Shown here: positions 10,243 to 19,904 of the stretch, in pieces
Layout: each line of letters begins with the position of its first letter
Numbering within the stretch: position 1 is the first letter of the stretch
Source: Argyresthia goedartella
Lineage: Eukaryota; Arthropoda; Insecta; Lepidoptera; Argyresthiidae
Direction of reading: 5' to 3'
Length of the DNA: 64,000 bases
NCBI GenBank assembly: GCA_949825045.1
Contig: OX463818.1
Coordinates: 28,288,906 to 28,352,905, forward strand
The notes under the pieces: generated by a model
What the model was told of the DNA's origin: nothing
The model's input: the letters and a program-made list of their open reading frames with translations, nothing else
Databases searched by the model: none
Translations under genes and position numbers: made by a program

Positions 10243-10494
10243 TTTCATAATTCTTTATTGCACAAAGATAAATAAAAAGTTACATTTGTTGAAAACGAGG
10301 CGAGCTTATCTCTAAAAAGAGATTTCTTCCAGCAAACCAAGGCATGATAGGAAAATTTACCAAGAAAGGCTAGGCAGTGCACAATATCAAATAACCTAGG
10401 TATAATAAATAATAAATAAATAAATTGAATATCTATAAAATATGTAATTTTTTTATTTTATCTATATACCAAACTACTAAGTAAGTACCATGCC

Positions 10495-10925
10495 TAAAAT
10501 ACGCACAGCTGATGGGGAGCTACCTGTTTGTTCCCTTGACCGTCGAGACCACGGGTATTTGGGGTGCTCAGGGCAGGATGTTTGTCAAGGACATTGGGCG
10601 ACGCTTGAGGGACCGAGGTTTTGACAATCGTTCCGTAGCGTTCCTGATCCAAAGGATCTCACTCGCCGTGCAGCGCGGTAATGCTGCCAGTGTGATGGGT
10701 ACCTTTGGGTCGGGCATGTCCTGGAGCGGTTTATTTTTTTAGTATTTTGTTTTTTATTATGTTCAGTTTTTGTGTGTGTGTATTTTTTAATTATTTGGTA
10801 ATTTTAATTTCTTAGCTTATTGACGACGCACTTTGCGGATTTTTGCAAAGATAAGTTTACCTTTTTGTCTTATTTGTATCGTATGTGCTGTAAACTCTGT
10901 AATCAGTAAATAAATAAATAAATCT
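10495..10925 (+). mobile_element. short 3' fragment of a different LINE
   Basis: The 76-codon frame from 10512 ends an RT-type protein: FVPLTVETTGIWG, then FLIQRISLAVQRGNAASVMGT, a C-terminal signature seen in some insect LINEs. The stop is followed by a T/A-rich 3' UTR and a (TAAA)n tail at about 10905-10925. It lies inside the 3' UTR of the minus-strand LINE, so it is the younger insertion. Confidence 0.65.
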
Positions 10926-11023
10926 TAGGTGTTATCGATTATGATGCATTCAGCTTGCTAAGACAGTACCAATAGATACATAAACCTGTACATATAGTAA
11001 TAATATATATACTATAACTACTA

Positions 11024-12290
11024 TCATGAAAGAGAGAGGAAGTGCTCTTTTACCCGGTTTTTGAAAGAGAAAAGAGTGGGACTGTCTCTTATCTTGCAAG
11101 GAAGTGCGTTCCACAGTCGGACCGCCTGCAATCTGAAGGTGTGCTCATACGCCGAGGTATTGTGCCTTGGTGTGGCTAAGAGTGAGACCGTGTGAGATCT
11201 CCGGTGCCGATCAGCTCCTGTAAAGAGATACTCAAAGCGCTGTCGAAGGTAGCTGGGGTAGCGCAGATTTTTCAATATATTAAAAAGATATGAAAGAATA
11301 TGAAAGTCTCGGCGACGACGAATCGTTAGCCACCCCAACTCTTTGCGATATTGAGGAACATGGTCGAAATTGCGCAACCCGAAGATAAACCGAATCCCGA
11401 GATTCTGAAGTCGTTCGAGTTTGTTCAGTAGATCTTCGTTCGCGCTTGCCCAACTGACATCGGCGTAGTCGATTAGCGGCAGGAGAAGGGAATGTGCAAG
11501 AGTGATTTTGGTCTGCCGCGGCAGGAAGTACTGCAGCCGCCTGAGGGAGTGGAAAGACGCAAAGACCCGTCTGCTGACCTCGCTGACATGTGGAGACCAA
11601 GACAGCTGGCTGTCAAAAATAACCCCGAGGTTTTTTGCTTTGTCAGTAAACTCTATTGTGATGCCATTGTACGATTCAGGAACAATGGGCTTTTGTAATA
11701 AGGAAAGAGTGTGCCTGGTTCCGAAAATCATGGCTTGTGATTTGGTCAGGTTCACCAACAGCCCGTATGATGAGGCCCAGTCTTTCACATTCTCGAGGTC
11801 AGCATTCAGTATCTCTACAGATGAAGCTACATCGCAGGGCGAAAAGTGGCGATAAATTTGGAGATCATCTGCGTACAGATGATACGAAGAAGAGAGGACG
11901 TCGGAGATGGAGTTTATGAAAACTGAAAATAGAAGTGGAGAGAGAATACCACCTTGAGGCACTCCTGAGGAAAGATCACACCATTGAGTTTCAGTCTCTT
12001 CAGACTTAATGCGTTGCTGACGACCTCTCAGGTATGAGTGAAACCAATTAGCAGCATGGACGGAGACATTCAGTGAACTCAATATAACGACCAGAATGTC
12101 AAAATAGTCGCAGTTAAAGGCATTGCTGAAGTCAAGCAGGGCTAGGACCATGACCAACTTCTGATCCATGGCTAGCTGTATGTCATCGCTGACTTTTAAG
12201 AGTGCTGTGGTAGTACTATGGCGTGGTCTGAACCCAGATTGGAAAGGATTGAGAAGTTTGTTTGATGAAAGGTAGGAAGAGAGTTAGGAG
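11024..12290 (-). pseudogene. reverse transcriptase part of the family A LINE
   Basis: The frame 12169-11024 (381 codons) contains RT motif A (LALLDFSNAFN), motif B (GVPQGGILSPLLF), catalytic YADD (HLYADDLQIY), the thumb region and the C-terminus ending KEHFLSLS. Upstream codons can be followed to about 12285, where a deletion of roughly 190 bases relative to the related plus-strand copy removes the first RT block. The protein could not be made whole. Confidence 0.8.
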
Positions 12291-12294
12291 TGGA

Positions 12295-13411
12295 CTATTG
12301 ATTCATAATGTGGGTAATTGGAGGAAGCAACTCTTCAAGGACGCTGTGGATCATTTGATGGCTGACGTTGTCGCCACCAGCAGCTTTGGATGTGATAGCT
12401 AGCACTGCCTTTCTAACTGCGCCAATTCCAACGAAGCTGAAGTTGAACGGTGAGGTGCAGACTACAGCCTTTAGCCGTAGATGACGAAAGGTTGCCTTCT
12501 TAGCGGCAGGGTCCATCACGACGGGGGGAGAAGAGAAGAACTGGTTGAGACCGTTGAGATCGACATTACCTGAAGAGGATTCCTGGGACTTGCCAACATC
12601 AATGGTTTTAAGGAACTTCCAGACCTGAGCTGGGGTGTACATCTCTATACGCTCATGGATGTGTCGTTGCTTGGCATTGCGGCACATGCGGTTGCAAAGG
12701 TTACGGAGGCGTTTGAAAGTTAGAAGATTTTCGTTGGTTGATTCTCGCTTATATCGCCCTTTCGCACGGTTTCTTTTTGCCATTAAACACTTGATGGAGT
12801 CGGTCAAACAAGGGGCAGGGAGATGCTTGACCTTTTTCATTGGTGCGTGCTTGTCGAACAGTCCCAGGACAATTGAGTTAAACTTCAGGATTTTGTCATC
12901 AACGGTCTCGCTAGTGATGACAGGGGTCCAATCAATAGATGAGGCATCGAATTTAAGGGAATCGAGGTTAACGCCTTTGAATCTCTGCATATCAAGAAAT
13001 TTGGCTTTGCGCTTAGGGGGCCTGACTTTGTATGAAAGATAAACCAGGTCGTGATAGGGGAAGGGGGCAGTAAGCTGGCCTTGGGAAGCCACCTTGCCTG
13101 TGTTGGAGACGATCATGAGATCGAGAAGAGAGGGAGTACAGTGTGGTTGAAAGTGAGTACCGCAAGGGGTAGAATATGCAAGTCAAAGGAATGTAGAATA
13201 TATTCAAGTTTGGCGGAGCGGGCATTATTTTTTAGAAGACAGGTGTTAAAATCACCGAGTATGAGAGAGTCACTATAGAGAGGAGTCAAGTCATTTAGTA
13301 GCTTTCCAAAAGATTCAAAATAATCGATGCGAAGTGAGGGGCTATAATATACACCCAGAAGAATATTGTGGTGATGCAAGCTGATCTCAAGGAAGAGATG
13401 CTCAGCCGAAC
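12295..13411 (-). pseudogene. endonuclease C-terminus and linker of the family A LINE
   Basis: Two frames overlap near 13110. The upstream one (13411-13113) has LILGDFNTCLL, the endonuclease GDFN box. The downstream one (13116-12295) has the linker and the first residues leading to the fingers of RT. They are joined by a frameshift within the block that corresponds to the endonuclease end. The N-terminal endonuclease residues and ORF1 are missing. Confidence 0.75.
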
Positions 13412-14535
13412 GTCTGTCTAAACATCATCCGGATGTCAGCTACAAACACAACATTGTGTCGACGGAACCGTGTGATAACATCCGCGATGTCATGGTTCAA
13501 GTTCGGCCCTAAATGCAAACACTGGTTCAGGTTCATGCCGTTAGATGTTGATGCCGATCCATCGAACACTACCCGTATATTGCCCTCCGGGGTCCTCAAG
13601 ATCGCGTGATGGGGCAGGAAGCAGTGGTCTTCACGCTTCCAGTCGATACCCGAAACCGACATGTGGCCGAGCGACTCGTATTCCCGCATGAAATCGACGT
13701 ACTTCTGCCGGAAAATCCCGTCACGCTTCATGCGTCGTTCCATCGACAGAAGCCGCGTCTCGGCTGCATGGTGTGAACTGCCCAGCGCTGGGCGATCACT
13801 CCGGAATGGAAGACGTGTGAGAAATCGACCTGACCGAAGGCGACCAGTATTGTTCCGATAAAACTGTTCACACTCTTCTTCAACCGGGTCCAACCGGCGG
13901 ACCGTAGGTGGTTCCTCCACCTCCCAAAACTTCTGTATCACCTCCGAGAGTACAGAACCGTATAAGGGACTACGAGTCGCTAGGCGTGGAGCAGCCGGCA
14001 TGACCGGACCCATTACCGCATGGCCCAGTCTGGTGTTGACCGAAACCAGACCAGTCGCCTGCAACACGTGGACACCTGGCACTAACAGGTATCCCAAGGC
14101 ATCGACACCCAATAAAATGTCTAATGGGCCCGGAATATCGAACTCCGGGTCAGCCAGTGACAACCCAGCGACCAACTGTCGCACCGAGGGCGACAACCGT
14201 ACGTGAGGGTGTGAGCCCATCACATTAGGCATGACTAATGCCGTGACCGTCAGATTCACCGATGAATCCACCCGTGACGAGAGAATAGTCCGACATACTC
14301 CCTTAACGGAACCGACTTCCGTGTTCCCAATTCCCCGAATGGAATGTGGATACTCCCTTACCGAAATGCCCAACCGTCTTACAAGGTTGCACGAGACTAA
14401 GCACCCCTGGGCCCCCGAGTCCAATAGTGCTCGTGCCACACAAGATTTGCCGTCCGAACTCCACGCTATCACCGAGGCGGTGGGGAGCATGACCGTCTGT
14501 GGAGTGGCGGCACCCTGTAAGTGGGCGGCGTGTCC
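13412..14535 (-). CDS. pol: Pao pol, 5' part (protease and RT fingers), truncated
   Basis: The frame is the same as gag and separated from it only by the amber codon at 14538-14536. The first Met is at 14490. The aspartic protease active site is intact (LLDSGAQG, about residues 23-30 from that Met). It is followed by a Pao-type linker (LDILLGVDAL), then RT N-terminal blocks (IRVVFDGSAST, VVFVADIRMMFRQ). The catalytic YVDD, RNase H and integrase are missing because the sequence changes to LINE at about 13411. Either readthrough of the amber codon or reinitiation at 14490 would be needed for expression. Confidence 0.85.
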
Positions 14536-16354
14536 CTAGCGGGAACCTCCGCGGGATCCGAACCCGCTGGGACCCCCGTCGGCCTGGTAACTCGGCTGCT
14601 GATATGCCACCGGTGGCATATCAGACCGCATGTACATCAGGGGGTCCCAACCCGCATAATAGGCCCCTCGCTGTCCCGGTATCCGACCATACCGGACGGT
14701 GTACGGTGTGCCCGGTGGCCACCGTGGATGGAGGGGGGAGAGCGGATCCAACCTGGGGTGCTCTAGGAATCGGGGCGACATCCGACTGTTCGCCTCCCTG
14801 TTCGCCTCCCAGAGCGACGGGCAGGGTGGCGCAGAAGGTGGTGGGCTCCCAGCCTTCGCGCCACTCATAGGTGCCATCTGACACCCGCCCGTAACACGCG
14901 GTGAGCCAGCGGCCCGAAGTCCTCGTTGACCCTGGACAGCGGCGACCGAACCCCGGCTATCCCGCCTGTTACCCCCCGCGCTGCCCCCTTCCCCTCGGGG
15001 GGGGTCCCGTCCGCGGGTACCCCAGTCACCCCGTTGGTGACTCCCGTTGCCCGAAGGGGGACTGGGTCTGGCCCTGGTTGGGCCCTGTGACCGACCAACC
15101 TGAGTCCGGCCCTGGTGACCGTCCGAAGGGCCTGACCGGGTCAGGCACAACACGATGTGGTGCTTGCCACCACAGCACTCACAGGGGAACGCGCGTGAGC
15201 ACTCGCTCAGTGGGTGCGGCCCCAAACAACCGAAACACAATCGGTGGCGGAAGACTACCTTCCTGCGGGCAGCTACCCCGAGCGCCTTAAAGTTGGCGCA
15301 ACTGGTCACTTCATGACCGGCACTGCCGCAGTGCACACAGCCGTCACCCGACGGCGCGGCATTCAAAACGCCAAATTGTTTTGACCGCCCACCCCCCCGT
15401 GGGGGCGGGGGGCGCGGCCCCTCCCGCATCCGCGCGGGTTGGCGCTGCACACTGGCCTCCGTATCCAATTTGTCGCATCGCCTGCATTCACCCTCCAAAA
15501 AATCCGTTAATTGGACGAGCGTGGGCAGTTCCGAGCTACTGCCCCCATGCAGCTGTTCAAACCGACTTTGAACAGCTGCAGGCAACCGTGACAAAACCAT
15601 ATACAATACGATATATGACCATTGGTCTACCGGCAGACCAAGGTTCTGAAAGGCCTTAGTGGCCACCAGCACAGGGTTGAGCACCTGTACCCGGATGTCA
15701 ACATCCCGGGTTACTCTTGGGATGCTAAACAGCTTCCCCAGCTGCGCATCAACCAACCGCTGTTTGTGTTGGTAGCGGTCAAACAATATGGACCGGGCTA
15801 TCTCGTAATTGCCTGCCGTGACCGTTAGGTGACCGACCAACTCCTTCGGTTCACACCGCAGTGCCATCAATAGTTGGGCCAACTTGTAGGCGTTGTCCAG
15901 GTCGTCCCGACCGTGGACCAGACTATCGAATAAATTGATGAATGCCGGCCACTCATCAATTGCCCCACCAAAGGCCGGAACCTCCAGGTGTGGCAGCCGT
16001 CCAACAACACCCTTAGGGGGGGGGGGGGTCTCCGCTACCCTCCCCGCGGTCATTCCGACGCGACCGCTTAATTTTTTCCGCACGACGCTCGATGTCGCCC
16101 AAGCACTCCATCGCTTGGTCAGCATCCGCGCAGAGCTGCTTCACTGCAGCCACCGAGGCCTCATCCGTAAGCCCGAGGGCTTCAGCCTCCGCAGCCAGCC
16201 GACACACCTTCCCGACGCGTGTCATTGCGTCCTCCACACGCTTGAGCAGGACATCGTCCATGTCAGGTCGCTCCACATACTTGTGAGTATGGGCGAGCCA
16301 TCTCATCTCCTCACGGACACCATACCGCAGTACCATCAAGGGCGAAGGTGCCAT
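14536..16354 (-). CDS. gag: Pao gag with three zinc knuckles, broken at a homopolymer
   Basis: It starts MAPSPLMVLRYG at 16354 in a good context (AACCATGG). A coiled N-terminal region runs to PPPP, then a 13-base G run (plus strand 16016-16028) shifts the frame, and the second frame continues from PPPPKGVVGRL to the stop at 14536. The central capsid-like part has FGGAIDEWPAFINLFDSLV. Three zinc knuckles follow: CVHCGSAGHEVTSC, CFGCLGPHPLSEC and CECCGGKHHIVLC. The tail is long and rich in Gly, Pro and Arg. Combined length would be about 606 codons, usual for Pao gag. The only defect visible is the homopolymer shift, which could be mutation, slippage or an assembly error. Confidence 0.85.
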
Positions 16355-16402
16355 GGTTACCGATTCAATTGTTTCTGGTCCTATGCTTCACTACCTAACT
16401 AA

Positions 16403-17140
16403 GCACAGCCAGAGACCAGCACTTGCCCGTCAGCGCTGGGCACAGAAATTAAAACTAAGTTGTCAAAACCAAGGCAACCACTAAAACAATTAAATCCTAA
16501 ACAATATTTAATATGGTCGCCCTGTGGACATACACCTTATAAATATACACTCTAAATCAATTAGAGAATGCCACCATAAAGCACAATAAAAATAACACCC
16601 AAAATTTGTTATATAAACAATAAAAAATAAAATTTAATAAAAAATAATAAGTGGTGGGCTCCGAGACTATAAACCTAAACCTGGATTCCGAAATCCAAGC
16701 AATTTTAATATAAGTAGGTAGCCGAGAACCTTCTAGAAGTGGTCCCTCCGATATGACCCACACTTCTACTGAGGTCAGCAAAATCAGCTTAATACCCCTT
16801 AAATAGCCTGACCCTGCTCTGTAATCCGAAACAACACTGCAATGCTATGGAACCCTACTGCAATGCTATAGTACGACCGAATGACTGTTTCTTAGGCACA
16901 CCGAGTAGTTTCCGACTACAATTTTATAATAATTGTTAACTAAATTGACAATTATACTTTCACTAACCGAAAATGAACTTTAATTGTGGTATACCGACCA
17001 CAGACTCACTCACAACTGATTGCCGGTCAATCTTAGATATTCTTTTCTCCCAACTACCATGTGGCAAAAAAACAACCCTACAACCGTCCGTGAATCGGTG
17101 ATTTCCCACTAGGAAACCGCGCCTGCTACCAAAATGTTTA
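16403..17140 (-). other. leader/possible LTR region upstream of Pao gag
   Basis: AT-rich and non-coding. It should contain the Pao 5' leader and perhaps the LTR, but with no second LTR in the window I cannot define ends or a primer-binding site. A short inverted repeat (ATAATTGT/ACAATTAT) lies at about 16926-16950. Confidence 0.35.
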
Positions 17141-17170
17141 ATTCCACGCCTCAACCGAACGGCGTGGAAT
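17141..17170. repeat. perfect 10-bp inverted repeat
   Basis: ATTCCACGCC at 17141-17150 pairs perfectly with GGCGTGGAAT at 17161-17170 across a 10-base loop. It sits between the Pao leader and the next LINE and may mark an element terminus or a structured RNA. Confidence 0.6.
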
Positions 17171-17318
17171 CTTGAGGGGCTGGGTTTTTGCCAGCACGGG
17201 AGAGAAAATCTTGATTGTTACTTTACCTTGCCGTCGTAGACCGGAAATCGAAAGCTCGATTCGAGGCAGGAATACGGGATAGGAGCACAAGTTTGGGTAG
17301 GATGGGGACTGAATCTCA

Positions 17319-18677
17319 CTATTCGCTGCCCGACGCTGTCGCCGGCGTGCTGCCTGCCGACACTACTCGATAGCAAAAACTGCGCTCAGTGAGGTAGTCT
17401 TTGATAATGAGTACAAGCCTATCGGGGAGGTTGAGTTGGTAAAGTTTATAAATAAGACCATTGTGCCAAACTTTGTCAAAAGCTTTCGCTACGTCAAAGA
17501 ATATGGCACCGGTATCTTTGGACTTTTCCGTTGTGTGGAACCCTTTGTAAATGTGCTCCGATAAGCGGTGCACCTGTTTGACACAATAGTGTTTGGGTTT
17601 AACCTTACAATCCCCCAAGCCTCATATGACGCTCGCCTCGAGTACCGTCCGTCCCCCAAGCGTCATATGACGCTCTCGCTCCCGCGCTTTTTTAAACCGG
17701 TATATTTTGGCCAATTTTTGTCATGTTGGTACTGTTAAAGATTTTCCAGACGCTCAATAAGACAAAGTCTATAATCCGATACAGTTGTCTATGGTCATTC
17801 ATAGAAAAAAATATTCCAAACGTGCCTCAAAAAAAACACTTTTATTTATACCGTATTTTTGGAAAATTTAAATCGCTGAAATATTGAACAGTTTATATAA
17901 GAACACACTAATGTTTTTATTGTTTTGAAAGGTTAATGTTATTTAGATTACGTAGGTATCAAATAACATGTATATGTTGTTGATGTTTTTCTCATGTCTG
18001 CTAGATTTGTGTCGAGAAGGACCATTTTCATAGATGTCTGTGATTCTCATGTCGGTACAATAATAAAGGAAGGTCACTGTGACATTAGTTTTGCATTGAC
18101 TAAGAGAGGGTTTCATTAGCTACTCATATTTAGCACTCTCATAGTTCTAAGTGTTACCATTTCAACATAATCACTTGATACATCAGTCAAGTGTCGCGCG
18201 CCGCGCGGGCTTAAGTGTGCCTGGGGGACGAGCTGTGTCGGCGCCAAGTGGCTGGGGGTGCGAGGGGTTAAAGCCAAACTGCTCGTTGGGTATGAGGTTT
18301 TTATCTATGCAAATGTCTTTGAGTCGGTTGAGAATAAGCCGTTCGTAGACTTTGCCTATGAAAGAGAGTAAGCTAATGGGGCGATAGCAAGTGGGGTCAG
18401 TTCGATCTTTCCGGGGTTTGTGAAAGCCAATATCGTCAGCTTCTTTCCATGCGGTTGGAAAGGCACAGAAATGGAGGGAGGCATTGCAAATTACCGTAAG
18501 GGTTGTTAGGAGTCTGAGAGGGAAGGATTCAATTGCCGTATTAGTGATTTTATCAAGCCCCGGGGCTTTCTTAGGTTTGAGTTCCTTTATTACTTTTTGC
18601 ACTTCCTCAAGAGTGATCTCGGGAAGGGAGTAAATGGGAGGGAGAGAGTTTTTATAATCAACTTCAGAGTTGACCAA
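17319..18677 (-). mobile_element. LINE RT segment split by a TTAA-flanked insertion
   Basis: On the minus strand, 18677-18268 encodes RT fingers (ELKPKKAPGLDKITN, TCYRPISLLSFIGK, IPNEQFGF). The coding resumes at 17602 with KPKHYCVKQVHRL and motif A (FFDVAKAFDKVWH) to about 17319. Between them is a 665-bp insertion flanked by TTAA. Removing the insertion with one TTAA makes the reading frame exactly continuous. RT motifs B and C are missing on the 3' side. The family looks jockey/R1-like. Its endonuclease appears next door in inverted orientation. Confidence 0.8.
17603..18267. mobile_element. piggyBac-like non-autonomous element (MITE), TTAA target duplication
   Basis: The insertion is bounded by TTAA at 17599-17602 and 18268-18271. 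The two ends are related inverted sequences: CCTTACAATCCCCCAAGCC on the left, and on the right, reversed, CCCCTCGCACCCCCAGCC. A subterminal direct repeat with CATATGACGCTC occurs near 17624 and 17664, and an inverted version of CGTCCCCCARGC lies near the right end. No transposase ORF is present. TTAA duplications and subterminal repeats fit the piggyBac superfamily; the terminal repeats are degenerate, so the superfamily is inferred mainly from TTAA. Confidence 0.7.
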
Positions 18678-19375
18678 TTAAAACTTCTTTGCACGTTTCT
18701 CCTATAGTCACCCCCCAACTAGAAAATTGCGAAGCAACTGCCATCCGCATTGCAATGTCAGGTCACGATCCCATAGTCATAGCATCAGTCTATCTGCCGG
18801 CCGAACAGAAGATGGTAGCTAATGATACCAAAGCCCTCTTAGAACTAGGTAGTACGGTTATCCTAGCCGGTGACTTCAACAGCAAGTACCAGCAATGGAA
18901 CTGTAATGAGACAAATACCAACGGACGGACAGTACACAGACTCCTCGAATCCCTCGATGACTGCGAAGTCATAGCTTCCTATGCCCCGATCCATTACCCC
19001 TTCATAGCTGACCACAGACCAGACATTCTCTCCTACTGTATCTTCAAAAACATTGACCTCCCAGTCAGGGATATAAGTGTACTTAGCGAGCTTCACTCGG
19101 ATCATAGACCGGTCTTATACTATCTCGCAGGCCATTCGACCAACCGACTGAAACCAGGACCGTTATTAACAACCATAAATTCAAACAAGCTCTCAGAAAA
19201 TTGGATTAGATATCACATCACAAATTGACAATAGAGCCCAACTAGAAGCCAAAATCTCTGACATAGGTAGCAGTCTCAACGAAGCCCTGACCGGCGCCTC
19301 TAGCGAGGTCCCGGTACAGGCCAACCATCGCTTCGAACTCCCAGAGGACTTGAGACTGCTGCTTAGTGCTTTTTC
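18678..19375 (+). mobile_element. inverted LINE endonuclease segment
   Basis: Plus-strand translation from about 18680 gives an endonuclease C-terminal half: VIASVYLPAEQ, VILAGDFNSKYQQWN (catalytic Asp/Asn box) and SELHSDHRPVLYYL (SDH box). After a frameshift near 19200 it continues into the endonuclease-RT linker (HRFELPEDLRLLLS). The neighbouring minus-strand RT segment begins only about 1 base away. The head-to-head order of a 5' part and a 3' part is that expected from twin priming. Confidence 0.7.
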
Positions 19376-19389
19376 TTTGACGCCGCCAA

Positions 19390-19500
19390 GTCAAGTCAAG
19401 AGTTTGCTGGAAGAAATCTCTTTTTAGAGATAAGCTCGCCTTTGCGCTTTAGTGTTAATTTATTTGTACTCATTATTTACTGTGCAATAAAGTATATATT
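19390..19500 (+). repeat. family A LINE 3' terminus
   Basis: Contains the family stem-loop (TTTGCTGGAAGAAATCTC then AGAGATAAGCTCGCC, 19403-19440) and GCAATAAAG near 19483-19491. It is nearly identical to the inverted sequence at 10299-10337. It is a very short 5'-truncated insertion. Confidence 0.7.
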
Positions 19501-19904
19501 ATATTTGTATAAGATTACTGAAATATCCGTAAAAACATTTCATAAAAACAGTACTTCAGTTATCTTCTACGGTGAAGTTTGTCGAATTCAATATATATAT
19601 ATATATATATACTGTCAATGAATATAAAACTGTCAAGTTTCAATAGTTTTTTTTGACTGTAGATAAAGCAGATATCAGTTGGAACTTAAACAAATAATAA
19701 CATATAGTTTTTTTTATTTATAATCAAAAGTAACCAGCCTTAAGCCTGTGAACAAGGAACGTCACAAGAGGTGTGTTAATTTAAAAAAATCTAAATAAAG
19801 TTGGCTTCCTAAAATAGTCTGAAACTTTATATGATGAAATAAAAAGTACAAAGTAGACAAATAAGTAAAAAGTGTTCTTTAGCATGCCTGGCCATGATAA
19901 AAAA
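19501..19904. other. AT-rich stretch with an (AT)n microsatellite
   Basis: (AT)n at 19590-19611. No gene or element body recognised. Confidence 0.5.

Larger units (their letters stand above)
10243..13411 (-). mobile_element. decayed LINE of family A, 5'-truncated
   Basis: Minus-strand endonuclease and reverse transcriptase, closely related to the copy at 22846-25880 (shared GVPQGGILSPLLFSVFINS). The 3' UTR reaches 10243 and carries the family stem-loop at 10299-10337. The 5' end at 13411 abuts a Pao pol gene in the same orientation. The 3' UTR is itself interrupted by another LINE fragment at 10495-10925. Confidence 0.8.
13412..16402 (-). mobile_element. BEL/Pao LTR retrotransposon, gag and 5' part of pol
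   Basis: The minus strand carries a zinc-knuckle gag, an in-frame amber codon, then protease and the start of RT. The GC-rich coding sequence contrasts with the AT-rich surroundings. The element is cut at about 13412 by the family A LINE, just after the RT motif VADIRMMFRQ. The leader and any 5' LTR should lie above 16354 but their limits are unclear. A second copy is at 19905-21692. Confidence 0.88.

Noticed and set aside
14499..15290. Several plus-strand ORFs over the Pao gag
   Set aside because: Shadow frames of the GC-rich gag; no motif and no continuity.
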